A stretch of 64,000 nucleotides of DNA from Vibrio sp. RE86 (GTDB taxonomy: Bacteria; Pseudomonadota; Gammaproteobacteria; Enterobacterales; Vibrionaceae): contig NZ_VTXI01000015.1 in assembly GCF_013114545.1 (NCBI RefSeq), forward strand, positions 48,245 to 112,244. Reading direction: 5' to 3'. Positions 1-10,101 of the stretch are shown one piece after another (within the stretch, counting starts at the first letter, position 1; the number at the start of each line of letters is the position of its first letter). A program made the position numbers and the translations under genes. The notes beneath the pieces are model-generated. The model was not told where the DNA came from, did no database searches, and saw only the letters and a program-made list of their open reading frames with translations.

Positions 1-152
1 GGGAGTGCTAACACCCAGTAGCAGGTAACTAACAAAAGCCAAGATGGGCGAAGTAAGTCTAAAACACCCGGCCAAGGAATCGTTTGTAAGGTCAAAGCAA
101 TTAAGAATGAGCCCGCAATGACAAACTTACCTTTTAGTACACTATTTGCCAT
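1..152 (-). CDS. mreD: MreD, rod shape-determining protein (5' part only)
   Basis: The first 50 or so codons of MreD, the small polytopic membrane partner of MreC and MreB in the elongasome; the rest lies beyond the left edge. Translation begins MANSVLKGKFVIAG and continues into a hydrophobic stretch with the family's QTIPWP and LRPSW pattern. The start was chosen because a strong AGGAGG ribosome site lies just upstream, and because it opens 3 bases after the mreC stop, as expected for an mreBCD operon. The gene is cut by the window, not broken. Confidence 0.9.
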   Translation of the reverse strand, partial: MANSVLKGKFVIAGSFLIALTLQTIPWPGVLDLLRPSWLLLVTCYWVLAL

Positions 153-155
153 TTT

Positions 156-1028
156 CTACGACTCCTCCTGACTCTCAGGTAGTGCTTGTTGAATTTTATC
201 TTGACGAGAATCATTCGGCCAGATCAGCAATAAGTAACGTAAGCGTTCAAAATCAACCACAGGTTCAGCTTCAATTTGAGCAAACTCTCGCGCCGTATCT
301 CGAACAACTTCAGAGACATGCGCCACAGGGAAACCTTCTGGATAAACACCGCCTAAACCAGACGTAACAAGTAAGTCGCCTTCAATGATATCTAAGCTGA
401 TTGGGATGTGATCGAGGTTAATACTATCCGACTGCCCTGTTCCAGACGCAATCACACGAATATCATTACGAATCACCTGCACTGGAATCGCACTCAAGCT
501 ATCAGTAAGCAGTAATACTCGGCTGTTATGCGCCGAGACAAAAGTAACCTGGCCAACAATGCCTTTCTCATTCGCAACTGGCTGACCAACATAGACACCG
601 TCGATCTGACCTTTATCAATCACCACTTGGTGACGATACGGCGAGGTGTCCACAGCCATTACTTCAGTGACAACTTTACGCTCATCACGAATAAATGAGG
701 AACCAAGAAGCTTGCGCAAGCGTTGGTTCTCTTCGCGATATTGATCAAGCAATAGCAGGTCATTTTTCAGGCGCAGGACTTCACGCTTAAGTGTGCGGGA
801 ACTTTCCATATAGTCTTGGCGCATGTTGAAGCGCTCATAAGCGCCATCAAACATCACTCGAGGAACATCAGCAAGATACTGAATTGGCGCAACCATACTA
901 TTGAGAAGGTAACGTACCTGAGCAAATGCGCCTAAACGACTATCAGCCAGCATGAGGCTGGCTGATAGAATAACGGCAAAAAACAGACGTAGCTGAAGTG
1001 AAGGTCCCCGGCCAAAAATAGGCTTCAT
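156..1028 (-). CDS. mreC: MreC, rod shape-determining protein
   Basis: MreC is the bitopic inner-membrane scaffold that links cytoplasmic MreB to the periplasmic cell-wall synthases (PBP2/RodA). The 290-residue product has one N-terminal membrane helix (about residues 12-30), a charged coiled-coil segment (about 60-108, rich in Leu, Arg and Asn) and the two-barrel periplasmic domain with VVIDKGQIDGVYVGQPV and the later LLVTSGLGGVYPEGFPVA motif. It ends with a Gln/Glu/Ser-rich tail. It is the second gene of mreBCD, 55 bases after mreB. That gap holds a perfect hairpin, and mreD follows after 3 bases. Length and motifs are typical. Confidence 0.97.
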   Translation of the reverse strand: MKPIFGRGPSLQLRLFFAVILSASLMLADSRLGAFAQVRYLLNSMVAPIQYLADVPRVMFDGAYERFNMRQDYMESSRTLKREVLRLKNDLLLLDQYREENQRLRKLLGSSFIRDERKVVTEVMAVDTSPYRHQVVIDKGQIDGVYVGQPVANEKGIVGQVTFVSAHNSRVLLLTDSLSAIPVQVIRNDIRVIASGTGQSDSINLDHIPISLDIIEGDLLVTSGLGGVYPEGFPVAHVSEVVRDTAREFAQIEAEPVVDFERLRYLLLIWPNDSRQDKIQQALPESQEES

Positions 1029-1055
1029 GAAATATGAGATCCTTTTATCTTGCCA

Positions 1056-1075
1056 GCTCTAGTACACACTAGAGC
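1056..1075 (-). other. mreB-mreC intercistronic hairpin
   Basis: A perfect 8-bp inverted repeat (GCTCTAGT / ACTAGAGC) around a 4-base loop lies in the short gap between mreB and mreC. No T-run follows it on the transcribed strand, so it is not a standard terminator. It could stabilise the mreB 3' end or set a step in expression between the abundant MreB filament protein and the scarcer MreC and MreD; that role is inferred. Confidence 0.55.
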
Positions 1076-1083
1076 GACGTAGA

Positions 1084-2215
<1,132 letters not shown>

Positions 2216-2279
2216 AAACATGGACTGAAACCCGCAATTTCTAACAGATTCCTTACTTAGGCGAAGAATTTACCATTTT

Positions 2280-5200
2280 TTATTGCCCGATTAATCCTGC
2301 TTCACCGCGGAAGATCACTCGATCATTGCCTCGGTAGATGCCAAACGTCGCAACGGTACTCGGATCTTGTTCGGTCGTTGTAGAATGATCCCAGTGGTAA
2401 CGTAACCATGGGTACTCATTACTCGTTCCATCTAACTCAAGCCATATTTGAACCTGCTGACGAACATCTGAAGTATGCTCAACGGTGATTGAGTTTGACT
2501 CCCCGTTAGTGACAACACCGCCCCCCCCTAAACTGAGATTCTCGGCCGTTGCACCCGTTTCAACCCAGACAACATTGTTGTCGGATTCATTGCTTTCACC
2601 CGCAATAGAGTTCATACCAGAATCGGGGGTATTTACAATAAATCGTTCGCCATCCCAAAACTCCACTCTTAATGGGATATTCAATATCGCATTAGTCGTT
2701 GTTCCAGCGCTATCTAGTGCGACCCGGCCAAAGCGAATAGCAGGTTGCGATAATTCAGGGTTTCGATAATCAATAACGTCAGGGCCGATACCGATTATTG
2801 ATATATTTGATTGCAGCGATCCAGCACCATCATTAAATGGACCATCTTCATAACCTTCCCTAATAGGAGCCACTTTTTCCCAACAAATTTCATTGCTGCA
2901 TACATTCGTGCTCTGAGTCCATGCGAAATTCCCTATACTTCGTCCCGTAGTATTACTCCATCCCCCTCCTTCGGTAAGAGATGACGGGGCATGAAAACGA
3001 CCTCCATAGTCAACCCCACCGGGCAAAGGTATTTCTTGGACAGTAAACGATGCTGTATGCATGTAGTTTGGGTTACCATAATTTTCTACAGGTTCTGTAT
3101 TATGATTTAATGCTTCAACATCAAATGAAAGGCTATTGAAAGGCTGATTCATATAGATGAAAGGTTGATTATTAGGTATTCCCCAGGTGTTGTTCACTAG
3201 CTCAAAAAACTCAGGATAAAAGCGACCTATAAGTTGAGTATCTGTCACTTCAAGTTGCTCACCTAAATAGTTCACAGGAGTAGTAAACTCCAATGTCCCA
3301 ACCTCATTCCAACTGTAGGTAGCTGTTAATGTACTTGCCCCTGGAGAAAAATTAGCAGGCTCCAATAAACTCGACAAATTACCCTCGCTACCACCGTTAG
3401 GATAATCCAAACGTTTCATCACCACTAAAGGGCCACTATCTTCAGCATAATTTGTTGCAATAGGGTAACCACATTCATCGTCTGTTGTAGCAAACACCAA
3501 AGGCCTATAGGTGACATCAAAATCTTTTGCGGATGGAAGAAAGCTCGAGGCTGGATTCGTGAACGACTCACCATCTTCTCCGGTTATGTCACAAATCGCG
3601 ATTTTCCAAGGTAAGGCTTCAATAATAAACTGCCCTTGGAGTGCGCCTTGCTCTATTGGGCAGTTACCATTGATATTACTACAATCAAAGTTAGGGTCAG
3701 GGTCTTTAATATCCACCGCAAGGCGACCAGAGTTATCGAAACCTACTTCCACCTTTTGCACACTACCATTAGAAAAACTCATATCGGTGACGGTTAAACT
3801 TCCATGACCACCAACAGGAGGTGTACTGATCGTTGCATTCGTACCCGCCACATCTGAGTCATAGTTCACAGACACGCTCTGACCGTCGTCGCATGCTAAG
3901 ACCCTAATATCAATAATGGATGTCCTGCCAGCAGTAAGAGGCAATATATTTTGGCCACTTTCTCCCCAAGACTTATTGCTATCTTTAATATCAAACTTAT
4001 AAGGCACAAAAGACAATGTATCTGTATCAGTCACAGTTGTGCCGTCAACCGTCGCAGTTACAGAGACATCACCAAACTCACCATCAGTACGACTAACATC
4101 AAACTCAAAGCGTTTTTCAGTACTATTAAAAGTACCCATACTAAACTGAACTCCATTGGCATTAAGTGTTACCGTTTCCCCATCAACATCATCCATTGGT
4201 AGGCCGTCTTGGTCGTAAGGTGTGACATACAGTTGCGTATTATTATCGCAAGTTAGATGGTAGTTGTTGGGTTCGATTTCTATTGTGACAATCGAAGGAG
4301 TTGGAGTTGGACTGAAACACTGGCTTTGGCCAACAATGCTTGATTGAGCATTTTTCATTTCAAGCTTGTTAGTTGTTACTGCTCCATGGAGAATCAACTT
4401 GTTTTCAGCTTTAATTTCATCAGCTAAAATTCGCCCGTAAAAATCACTGTTCATCTGTTTAAAAGAGACTTTAGCTTTGGGTCCATAGATAGTGAAATCA
4501 TCTGCGTTTTGCGTACTGATCAGGTCAACAGGATTTTCGAATTTAAGCTCTTTCTTTATCTTCCATACGATATTTTCTCCTAATTCAATCTCGGTGGATG
4601 AATTTGTTTTAAATTCATCAAAAGTATAGATACCTGATTGATCAAATATGGAGCGAACATTTGAGTTGGTTTCATATTTCTTGATCGTCAGTCCATATTC
4701 TCCAGATTTAGGCTCAAAGAATACATACATCTTTTTCGATTGAGATTGCCCTTGAACCTTCAGCTCCTCGAGGCGTGACTTTATAGTGACAAATATGTGG
4801 CCAGTATCGTCGTCAACTTCTGAACGGCATAAGGGTTCAGAGTCATCACTAGGGCACTTACTCGCATAGTTCCAGTGTCCTAAGTCTAACTTGTCGCCCT
4901 TATTAAATTGAGGTGATATATTCTCTGGAGTATCAATTCTTCGATTACTTGACTTACAACGGCCGTGCTCACAAGTAAAATCATTACCCGAGTCACTATC
5001 GTCACCATTATGTTCAATACTCTTAAAGCCAATTGACAGCTTGTCTTGTCGCTCCGTCGTATCTAGATAATCTGTGACATATTGATCTGACCAACCACCG
5101 ATAAAGTAAGAGTATGGCGTGCTCGAAGGATAACTCTCAAATTTGAGTTCACTGCCATTCTTCCATGACTGGGCTGGCTGAGGAAAAATATCACAGTAGT

Positions 5201-6260
5201 CGGGAATTACCGTCTCTGAAGGCAACTCAAATGCGAAAAACGCCGTCCTCTCTGTTGCTTCATGCTCGCGGTCTAAGTTTTGCGGCTCTTCTATCGTGAA
5301 AGTAAATTCACCCATATTTCTTTCACATAGTCGAGTCCAACCTCCATCTGGGTCTCCCCCAGGGCCACCATTCCGTCGATTGTCATCAAAGTCATTTCGT
5401 TCCTGCATGCGGTGTATCACACCATAATCAGACGTTCCAAGCCCCGTTAATACCGTATTGTTTTCACAAGCATCGATTAAGTGATCTAATGTATTGGTAC
5501 CAGTATTTTGATCATACGCAGTCGTGGCATTATCAAAATTAAAGGCTAGCCCTTCCCCCGTTGTCCCAGAAAATGGTACGACGGCAAGGTAGCCAATTTC
5601 CATACTCCCAGGCGGAGCGCCAAGGTCTTCACCCCGTTCTATTGCGGTCCAAAACTCATCTCTTTGACGGTCAAACCACAATGCAGCAGAGGCCCATGTA
5701 TCATGACTATTAGGTTGTACTTCTGTAAAAACAATAGGCCGAGCAGAAAAGCGTCTAGGGTACTCGACGTTAAACCAATTATTTTTGGTGCGTCTCTGTC
5801 GAGTTCGTCCTTCACGATAAAAGTCTGTTGTCACTCTATCAACATAGATTCTCTGAGTAGGTTGATCTGGATCCATAGTTACCCAACCAGGCTCGGCCAC
5901 TAAATAATAGATATCTTGCATCGCATGGCTGTTATCAAAACCATCCAGAACCATACGCTGCTGAAATTGAGCTTCAGTCTGCGTCACATTAGTTAGGTTA
6001 AGTATGGAAGGGTAATCGCCCATCATATTATTGGCGGTATTCCCTGATGCTAAAGAGGCCTGCAAGACATCGTAATCAATCGTCGACATCAAAAATACGA
6101 CAGGCTCAACACGATAGTGGTTATTAAATGTGATGGTACAAACGTCTGACTTACAGTCGTCACTATCTACTCGACCAAATTCAAAGCGAGCATCATCGTA
6201 GGTGGTAGCATTTGCCACCAAACCAAACAAAGCTAAGAACAGTGTTAACACCAATTTCAT
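2280..6260 (-). CDS. mshQ: MshQ, large exported MSHA-locus protein (DUF6701-type C-terminus)
   Basis: The last gene of the MSHA locus, a 1326-residue exported protein. A Sec signal peptide (MKLVLTLFLALFGLVANATT) is followed by a beta-rich extracellular region with many aromatic residues and Cys pairs (for example CKSDVC near residue 38 and CEHGRC mid-protein). A Ser/Thr-rich middle has repeated Ig-like strands, and a C-terminal segment of about 500 residues resembles the DUF6701 domain of MshQ proteins. It follows mshP by one base, so it is translationally coupled. By analogy with PilY1-like tip proteins it may sit at the pilus tip, but that is inference. Its role in V. cholerae is not settled as far as I know. 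Confidence 0.88.
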   Translation of the reverse strand: MKLVLTLFLALFGLVANATTYDDARFEFGRVDSDDCKSDVCTITFNNHYRVEPVVFLMSTIDYDVLQASLASGNTANNMMGDYPSILNLTNVTQTEAQFQQRMVLDGFDNSHAMQDIYYLVAEPGWVTMDPDQPTQRIYVDRVTTDFYREGRTRQRRTKNNWFNVEYPRRFSARPIVFTEVQPNSHDTWASAALWFDRQRDEFWTAIERGEDLGAPPGSMEIGYLAVVPFSGTTGEGLAFNFDNATTAYDQNTGTNTLDHLIDACENNTVLTGLGTSDYGVIHRMQERNDFDDNRRNGGPGGDPDGGWTRLCERNMGEFTFTIEEPQNLDREHEATERTAFFAFELPSETVIPDYCDIFPQPAQSWKNGSELKFESYPSSTPYSYFIGGWSDQYVTDYLDTTERQDKLSIGFKSIEHNGDDSDSGNDFTCEHGRCKSSNRRIDTPENISPQFNKGDKLDLGHWNYASKCPSDDSEPLCRSEVDDDTGHIFVTIKSRLEELKVQGQSQSKKMYVFFEPKSGEYGLTIKKYETNSNVRSIFDQSGIYTFDEFKTNSSTEIELGENIVWKIKKELKFENPVDLISTQNADDFTIYGPKAKVSFKQMNSDFYGRILADEIKAENKLILHGAVTTNKLEMKNAQSSIVGQSQCFSPTPTPSIVTIEIEPNNYHLTCDNNTQLYVTPYDQDGLPMDDVDGETVTLNANGVQFSMGTFNSTEKRFEFDVSRTDGEFGDVSVTATVDGTTVTDTDTLSFVPYKFDIKDSNKSWGESGQNILPLTAGRTSIIDIRVLACDDGQSVSVNYDSDVAGTNATISTPPVGGHGSLTVTDMSFSNGSVQKVEVGFDNSGRLAVDIKDPDPNFDCSNINGNCPIEQGALQGQFIIEALPWKIAICDITGEDGESFTNPASSFLPSAKDFDVTYRPLVFATTDDECGYPIATNYAEDSGPLVVMKRLDYPNGGSEGNLSSLLEPANFSPGASTLTATYSWNEVGTLEFTTPVNYLGEQLEVTDTQLIGRFYPEFFELVNNTWGIPNNQPFIYMNQPFNSLSFDVEALNHNTEPVENYGNPNYMHTASFTVQEIPLPGGVDYGGRFHAPSSLTEGGGWSNTTGRSIGNFAWTQSTNVCSNEICWEKVAPIREGYEDGPFNDGAGSLQSNISIIGIGPDVIDYRNPELSQPAIRFGRVALDSAGTTTNAILNIPLRVEFWDGERFIVNTPDSGMNSIAGESNESDNNVVWVETGATAENLSLGGGGVVTNGESNSITVEHTSDVRQQVQIWLELDGTSNEYPWLRYHWDHSTTTEQDPSTVATFGIYRGNDRVIFRGEAGLIGQ

Positions 6261-6261
6261 A

Positions 6262-6708
6262 TTAATCCCTCAGCCATACTTGTTGGCTGCGCTGAACTTC
6301 ATTAATACCCGTTCCGCAACTCACTGTTGATTCCAAAATATAGAAGGTTCGAGAATCAAGGTCTCCACGGTCAGTACACTCTAATGCCATTAGTTGGCAG
6401 TTAGCTGTCGCACTTTCGATAATCTGATCTTCAATAAACGTTCGTATGTCCCCGTTCAAATTTAATCGGGTTCCAGTACAAATAGCATCGACATTGTCGG
6501 TAGTTGGCGTCGGGTACATTACCGTCAACACATATTCATTTGCCGAATGACTCAACAACCAAGCCTGAGTGCCGAGGATTCCTCGATTTGTCGAGTCTCG
6601 GCTAGACCAGCTGGTCAAGTTTAAACTCGTCGCTAAATACCCAAGTACCAAAATTACAAAGAGAACGATGAGTAACATGCTGCCATATTGTTTTGACTTA
6701 CGGGACAT
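6262..6708 (-). CDS. mshP: MshP, MSHA minor pseudopilin-like protein
   Basis: A 148-residue single-span protein of the MSHA minor-pilin set. The N-terminus MSRKSKQYGSMLLIVLFVI has a short basic leader, a Gly/Ser junction resembling a prepilin cleavage site and a long hydrophobic helix. It lacks the usual Phe and Glu5, like PilX/GspK-class minor pilins. Four Cys residues in the C-terminal part may form disulfides. It overlaps the end of mshO by 11 bases and is followed one base later by mshQ, so all three are probably coupled. Confidence 0.88.
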   Translation of the reverse strand: MSRKSKQYGSMLLIVLFVILVLGYLATSLNLTSWSSRDSTNRGILGTQAWLLSHSANEYVLTVMYPTPTTDNVDAICTGTRLNLNGDIRTFIEDQIIESATANCQLMALECTDRGDLDSRTFYILESTVSCGTGINEVQRSQQVWLRD

Positions 6709-7405
6709 TAATCACCTGTATATCTTGATGATAGGTGGAAGACTCACCATTGTTCTCGAATGTAACATTGACATCAACCACCCCATTGTTCTGAACAGTC
6801 ATTGGTGTATAAGTTAAGGTATTTCCCGTATTAGAGAGCCTATCCGTTACCGTTACGTCATTACGTGTAATCCGCTGACCATTAATACAATATGTCGATA
6901 GTTCACCATCAAAAATGAAATGTCGCTGACTGACCGAGTTACCAACAAGTTGTTGTGCGCCACTGACAAAGCTGTAGACATTATCGCCCACTAAAGTGGC
7001 GTCGCTGAGCAGAAAGCTGTTTTCCAAATCATCCAAATCGGTCGTCATCCGCGTTGGGTTTATGACTAAACGTGCAGTGGCTGCAGCACCGCTGACAGAA
7101 TTTGTATTACTGACGATAAAATTAAGGTCCGCGCCTGAAACAGCATAGAAACCTGAGTCTAGAATTGGATAGAATGAGATACAGTTATTGCCATCGTCGT
7201 CAAACATATTCGGCACTGCATGACGGATTTCTCGTGACATTTTTTCGAGCACAAAAGATGCTTCGGTTTGCAGTCGATATCGCTCTACAGACCCAAAATA
7301 GCCAGTCACCCCAAGATTGGTAAAGCTCGCAACACCTAGCAGTAAAATACCGGTAATCACGATCGCTAGCACCATTTCAATTAAAGTAAACCCTCTCTCC
7401 GTCAT
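6698..7405 (-). CDS. mshO: MshO, MSHA minor prepilin
   Basis: A 235-residue minor prepilin. The N-terminus MTERGFTLIEMVLAIVITG is a textbook type IV class leader: cleavage between Gly5 and Phe6 by the prepilin peptidase, with Glu at mature position 5, then the hydrophobic assembly helix. The globular part has two Cys residues. Its start overlaps the mshD stop by 4 bases (ATGA) and its 3' end overlaps mshP, so it sits in a tight mshC-D-O-P-Q run. It probably helps prime or cap the pilus with MshB, MshC, MshD and MshP. Confidence 0.93.
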   Translation of the reverse strand: MTERGFTLIEMVLAIVITGILLLGVASFTNLGVTGYFGSVERYRLQTEASFVLEKMSREIRHAVPNMFDDDGNNCISFYPILDSGFYAVSGADLNFIVSNTNSVSGAAATARLVINPTRMTTDLDDLENSFLLSDATLVGDNVYSFVSGAQQLVGNSVSQRHFIFDGELSTYCINGQRITRNDVTVTDRLSNTGNTLTYTPMTVQNNGVVDVNVTFENNGESSTYHQDIQVINVP

Positions 7406-7779
7406 TCGTACTCTCCTTTAAACGCTGTAAAGGTCACAGGAGTCTGACTACTAGCAGTAATGTTTAACGTGATTTGCTCCAAGTTATTAGCACCGCTCAC
7501 TGCTTGAACATCAATCGCTAGTTGATAATTGTTATAGCTCGAGTCGAGATTATTAATAATGTTGTCCGCAGCGCTCACTAGCGTCATCAGATCAGTATCA
7601 ACAGAGAGCATTTCAGTCATCACACTCTGCCCTAATGCAGATGTGCGCGTAAGGTAATGATAGTCGCCCGAATCGGCTAATTGAGGGGCAAGTAAGGAGG
7701 TAAAGGTCACCATCGCAACGCCTAAAATAATCGTTACGATCACGGACTCAAGTAAAGTAAATCCCATCATACGTTTCAT
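7402..7779 (-). CDS. mshD: MshD, MSHA minor prepilin
   Basis: A 125-residue minor prepilin with leader MKRMMGFTLLESVIVTIIL: Gly/Phe cleavage site, Glu5 and hydrophobic helix. The reading frame stays open 17 codons further upstream. I chose the ATG that overlaps the mshC stop by one base (TGATG), because the longer form would bury the prepilin leader behind an unrelated Arg/Cys-rich extension inside mshC. It is coupled to mshC and mshO. The family is thought to form the pilus-initiation complex. Confidence 0.92.
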   Translation of the reverse strand: MKRMMGFTLLESVIVTIILGVAMVTFTSLLAPQLADSGDYHYLTRTSALGQSVMTEMLSVDTDLMTLVSAADNIINNLDSSYNNYQLAIDVQAVSGANNLEQITLNITASSQTPVTFTAFKGEYE

Positions 7780-8300
7780 CACGTACACCCCGCATCGTCT
7801 GGAAATACAAAACCTTCGGTATTGATGCACACCCAGACACTGCTCATGTTGTCTGAGGTTGATATCTGAATCGCGACATTGCCGTTAGCCAAAGAAGCAC
7901 TGGTAGGGTTGCCGAGTAAATTAAATTCAGCTTGAAGATTGTTCGCTACAATTCTGAACTGGTAGTTGTCTGACAATATCACATCACTTCGTTGCTGCGC
8001 TTGGTTTAAGGGCAAATCACACGCTTGAACGGAACCTAAACAATTTGTCTGTGTTCCTGTGATGGTGTCAGTTCCTAAAATAAAATTTTGATTCGTATTG
8101 ATGCCATTAAACTGCATACGATTGACTTGCACTAAGCGAACCACCGAGATGGTCTGATCTTGCAATGCATAGAGCTCGTAATCTTGACGACCAGAAAAGC
8201 GCGTAGCAGCAGTCACACTGACGATGGCAAGAAGCACAATAATGACCACCAACTCAGTTAGTGTGAAGCCTTGTTGAGATTGAGTAGGCTTGACTTCCAT
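7779..8300 (-). CDS. mshC: MshC, MSHA minor prepilin
   Basis: A 173-residue minor prepilin. The leader MEVKPTQSQQGFTLTELVV is longer than that of MshA but has the Gly/Phe junction and Glu5. After the helix comes a Gln/Asn-rich globular domain with four Cys residues (TNCLGSVQACDL and the WVCINTEGFVFPDDAGCT end). It is the first gene after the terminator that follows mshA, so its mRNA probably comes from read-through or a promoter in the 160-base mshA-mshC gap. Confidence 0.92.
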   Translation of the reverse strand: MEVKPTQSQQGFTLTELVVIIVLLAIVSVTAATRFSGRQDYELYALQDQTISVVRLVQVNRMQFNGINTNQNFILGTDTITGTQTNCLGSVQACDLPLNQAQQRSDVILSDNYQFRIVANNLQAEFNLLGNPTSASLANGNVAIQISTSDNMSSVWVCINTEGFVFPDDAGCT

Positions 8301-8417
8301 GGCATACCTAAGTGATTAATTTTGCTACTTAACCAGTATAAAAGAGAATAAACAAGAAAGGGAAGGTTTTGCGGGTCTTTAAGAAGGATTTAGAAATTGG
8401 TTTTCAATAGATAAAGA

Positions 8418-8445
8418 AAAGGCCAGCGAATGCTGGCCTTTAAAA
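8418..8445 (-). terminator. Terminator-like hairpin after mshA
   Basis: A 10-bp perfect stem (AAAGGCCAGC / GCTGGCCTTT) with a GAAT loop starts 20 bases after the mshA stop. On the transcribed strand it is followed by TTTTC. The position, directly after the major pilin gene and before the minor pilins, fits partial termination that keeps MshA output far above MshC-Q. Confidence 0.8.
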
Positions 8446-8460
8446 TAGCTTAACCTAAAC

Positions 8461-8943
8461 TTAGTTACAGTTTGTAGCTACCACTGCTGCTGCCGCAGGA
8501 GTAGTTGTGTTTGGTGACTCAGTGTACGTAACATAACAACCCGTTGCTGCAATTTCTGCCGCTGTCAATGTTCCGTTTTCAAATGTAGCGAATAGTTGGC
8601 GTGAACCAGCCGTTGCACCTGAAACAGATGAACTCCAGTCAGCTTCTAGACCTATTACAGCATCAACAATACCATCAGTAGATGCTGTAGGGTAACCGTG
8701 AATTGTCATAATACCTTCAGAAGTACTTACCGCAGCAGTACTAGTTTCAATACCTTCAATTGCTGACTTACCGTAAACAATACCTGCTGCACCATCAATC
8801 GCGCCTTTTAGACCTTGCAATGAAGCCTGACGAGCATCGCCTTGCAGGTTCAAGAAACGAGGTGCTGCAGTGACTGCAAGAATACCTAGAATAACAATTA
8901 CCACCACTAGTTCAATTAGGGTGAAACCGCCTTGTCTTTTCAT
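8461..8943 (-). CDS. mshA: MshA, MSHA major pilin
   Basis: The structural subunit of the mannose-sensitive haemagglutinin pilus, used by vibrios for surface attachment and chitin or biofilm colonisation. The 160-residue prepilin starts [19 protein letters not shown]: short basic leader, Gly6/Phe7 cleavage, Glu5, then the assembly helix and [16 protein letters not shown]. The globular domain is Ala/Thr-rich with low charge, and two Cys near the C-terminus (GCYVTYTES...ATNCN) form the expected D-region disulfide. It is the most pilin-like gene of the cluster. A GAGAGAG ribosome site precedes the start, and the gene lies 32 bases after mshB. Confidence 0.95.
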   Translation of the reverse strand: MKRQGGFTLIELVVVIVILGILAVTAAPRFLNLQGDARQASLQGLKGAIDGAAGIVYGKSAIEGIETSTAAVSTSEGIMTIHGYPTASTDGIVDAVIGLEADWSSSVSGATAGSRQLFATFENGTLTAAEIAATGCYVTYTESPNTTTPAAAAVVATNCN

Positions 8944-8975
8944 AGTTTAACTCTCTCTATGTTTTAAATGCAGGA

Positions 8976-9542
8976 TTACTGCAACGTTACGGTCACACGA
9001 CCAGTTTCAATTTCATAAACAAACTGATGATTGCTGTTACCTTCTTGTTGCACATAAGTACAGGTTGAAGCGCCATTATCAGCTTGCGCAGAATACTTAA
9101 TATTAGAATCCGAATCCGCTTCAGCTACCGTGCCTACTCGCGGCGGGTTCTGCAGCAAGTTTTCCATCAAGTCGATACACGCATCGTCATTTAGACTTGT
9201 TGGAAAGCTGCTATTATCGGTATTAATCCCGTATGGATAACCATCGCGGAAATCACCACCAGTTTGGTCCGAGCTTGTCAGCCAAAAATCGACACCGTCG
9301 TAATTAACGGTGTTACGCACTGTGGTGTTAATCGTAACAGATGGTCTAGCTTCTGCTTCCCACTGAGCACGTGCGGAAAGCACGCCTGTCGCATAACCAC
9401 CCGCTACGCCTTCGATGCTGGCTTTTTTAGCTTCATCGGTTACATCCAGAAAACGAGGTAGCGCTGCGACAGCCAAAAGGCCGACGACGACGATTACGAC
9501 AACTAGCTCTACTAAGGAAAAACCAGACTGTTTGTTAAACAT
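8976..9542 (-). CDS. mshB: MshB, MSHA prepilin-like protein
   Basis: A 188-residue prepilin paralogous to MshA. The leader MFNKQSGFSLVELVVVIVV has the Gly/Phe junction and Glu5, followed by the same LPRFLDVTDEAKKAS helix end as MshA. Two Cys residues (ACIDLME and STCTYVQQ) may form the C-terminal disulfide. I chose the ATG; an in-frame GTG three codons earlier is an alternative. It sits immediately upstream of mshA and after a 70-base gap from mshF. Either a minor subunit or an alternative pilin. Confidence 0.92.
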   Translation of the reverse strand: MFNKQSGFSLVELVVVIVVVGLLAVAALPRFLDVTDEAKKASIEGVAGGYATGVLSARAQWEAEARPSVTINTTVRNTVNYDGVDFWLTSSDQTGGDFRDGYPYGINTDNSSFPTSLNDDACIDLMENLLQNPPRVGTVAEADSDSNIKYSAQADNGASTCTYVQQEGNSNHQFVYEIETGRVTVTLQ

Positions 9543-9621
9543 AATAATCACTACTCACTTTTTAGTACACCATATTATACGGATATTAAATAATTGTGCT
9601 ACCGCATGCATCGTCAAATTT

Positions 9622-10101
9622 TCAATTCGCCAAAAAACCGACTTTTGTAGAAAAAACGCGTTGAGTCAAAGATATAGATATAAATCGATTTTCACCGTAC
9701 AAATAACGACATTGATAATCTGACACTGACATTTCACGATGAACATCTATAGGGATTTGTCCCAGTATTCGTTGTTCAGGGTATAAAGCATTAAGCCAAT
9801 AACGGCAATCTACTTCGTTATCCTCATTGATAGGCTCCAGCCAACCTTGCTTAGAAAAATGCCGTACTTTTCCACCTAATTCGATTTGCGCTTTTTGTTC
9901 AGAGAGCAACCATTGCTGCTTGTAATAGCTTGCTCTCTCAACCATGCGTTTACTGGCTACCAAAAAAGCCGTGTCATTGGCTTCATGCTCAACATTTTGC
10001 CATGCAAGCATAAAGCTCATCAGTAATACCACAACCACTAATAGCCATATGACTAACCGAGATCGTTCTAAGTTAGTCAGCACACTAGCCTTTGATGGCA
10101 T
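9622..10101 (-). CDS. mshF: MshF, MSHA biogenesis protein
   Basis: A 159-residue protein with one N-terminal membrane span (about residues 16-34, LVIWLLVVVVLLMSFMLAW) and a mainly soluble domain outside. It has no recognisable catalytic motif. The start was chosen for its GGGGAA ribosome site and 17-base overlap with mshG. The name rests on its place between mshG and mshB, which matches V. cholerae, and on length. Molecular role unknown. Confidence 0.85.
   Translation of the reverse strand: MPSKASVLTNLERSRLVIWLLVVVVLLMSFMLAWQNVEHEANDTAFLVASKRMVERASYYKQQWLLSEQKAQIELGGKVRHFSKQGWLEPINEDNEVDCRYWLNALYPEQRILGQIPIDVHREMSVSDYQCRYLYGENRFISISLTQRVFSTKVGFLAN

Noticed and set aside
7780..7830. Longer mshD with a 17-residue N-terminal extension
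   Set aside because: Would place the prepilin leader inside the protein; the TGATG junction with mshC gives the expected start.
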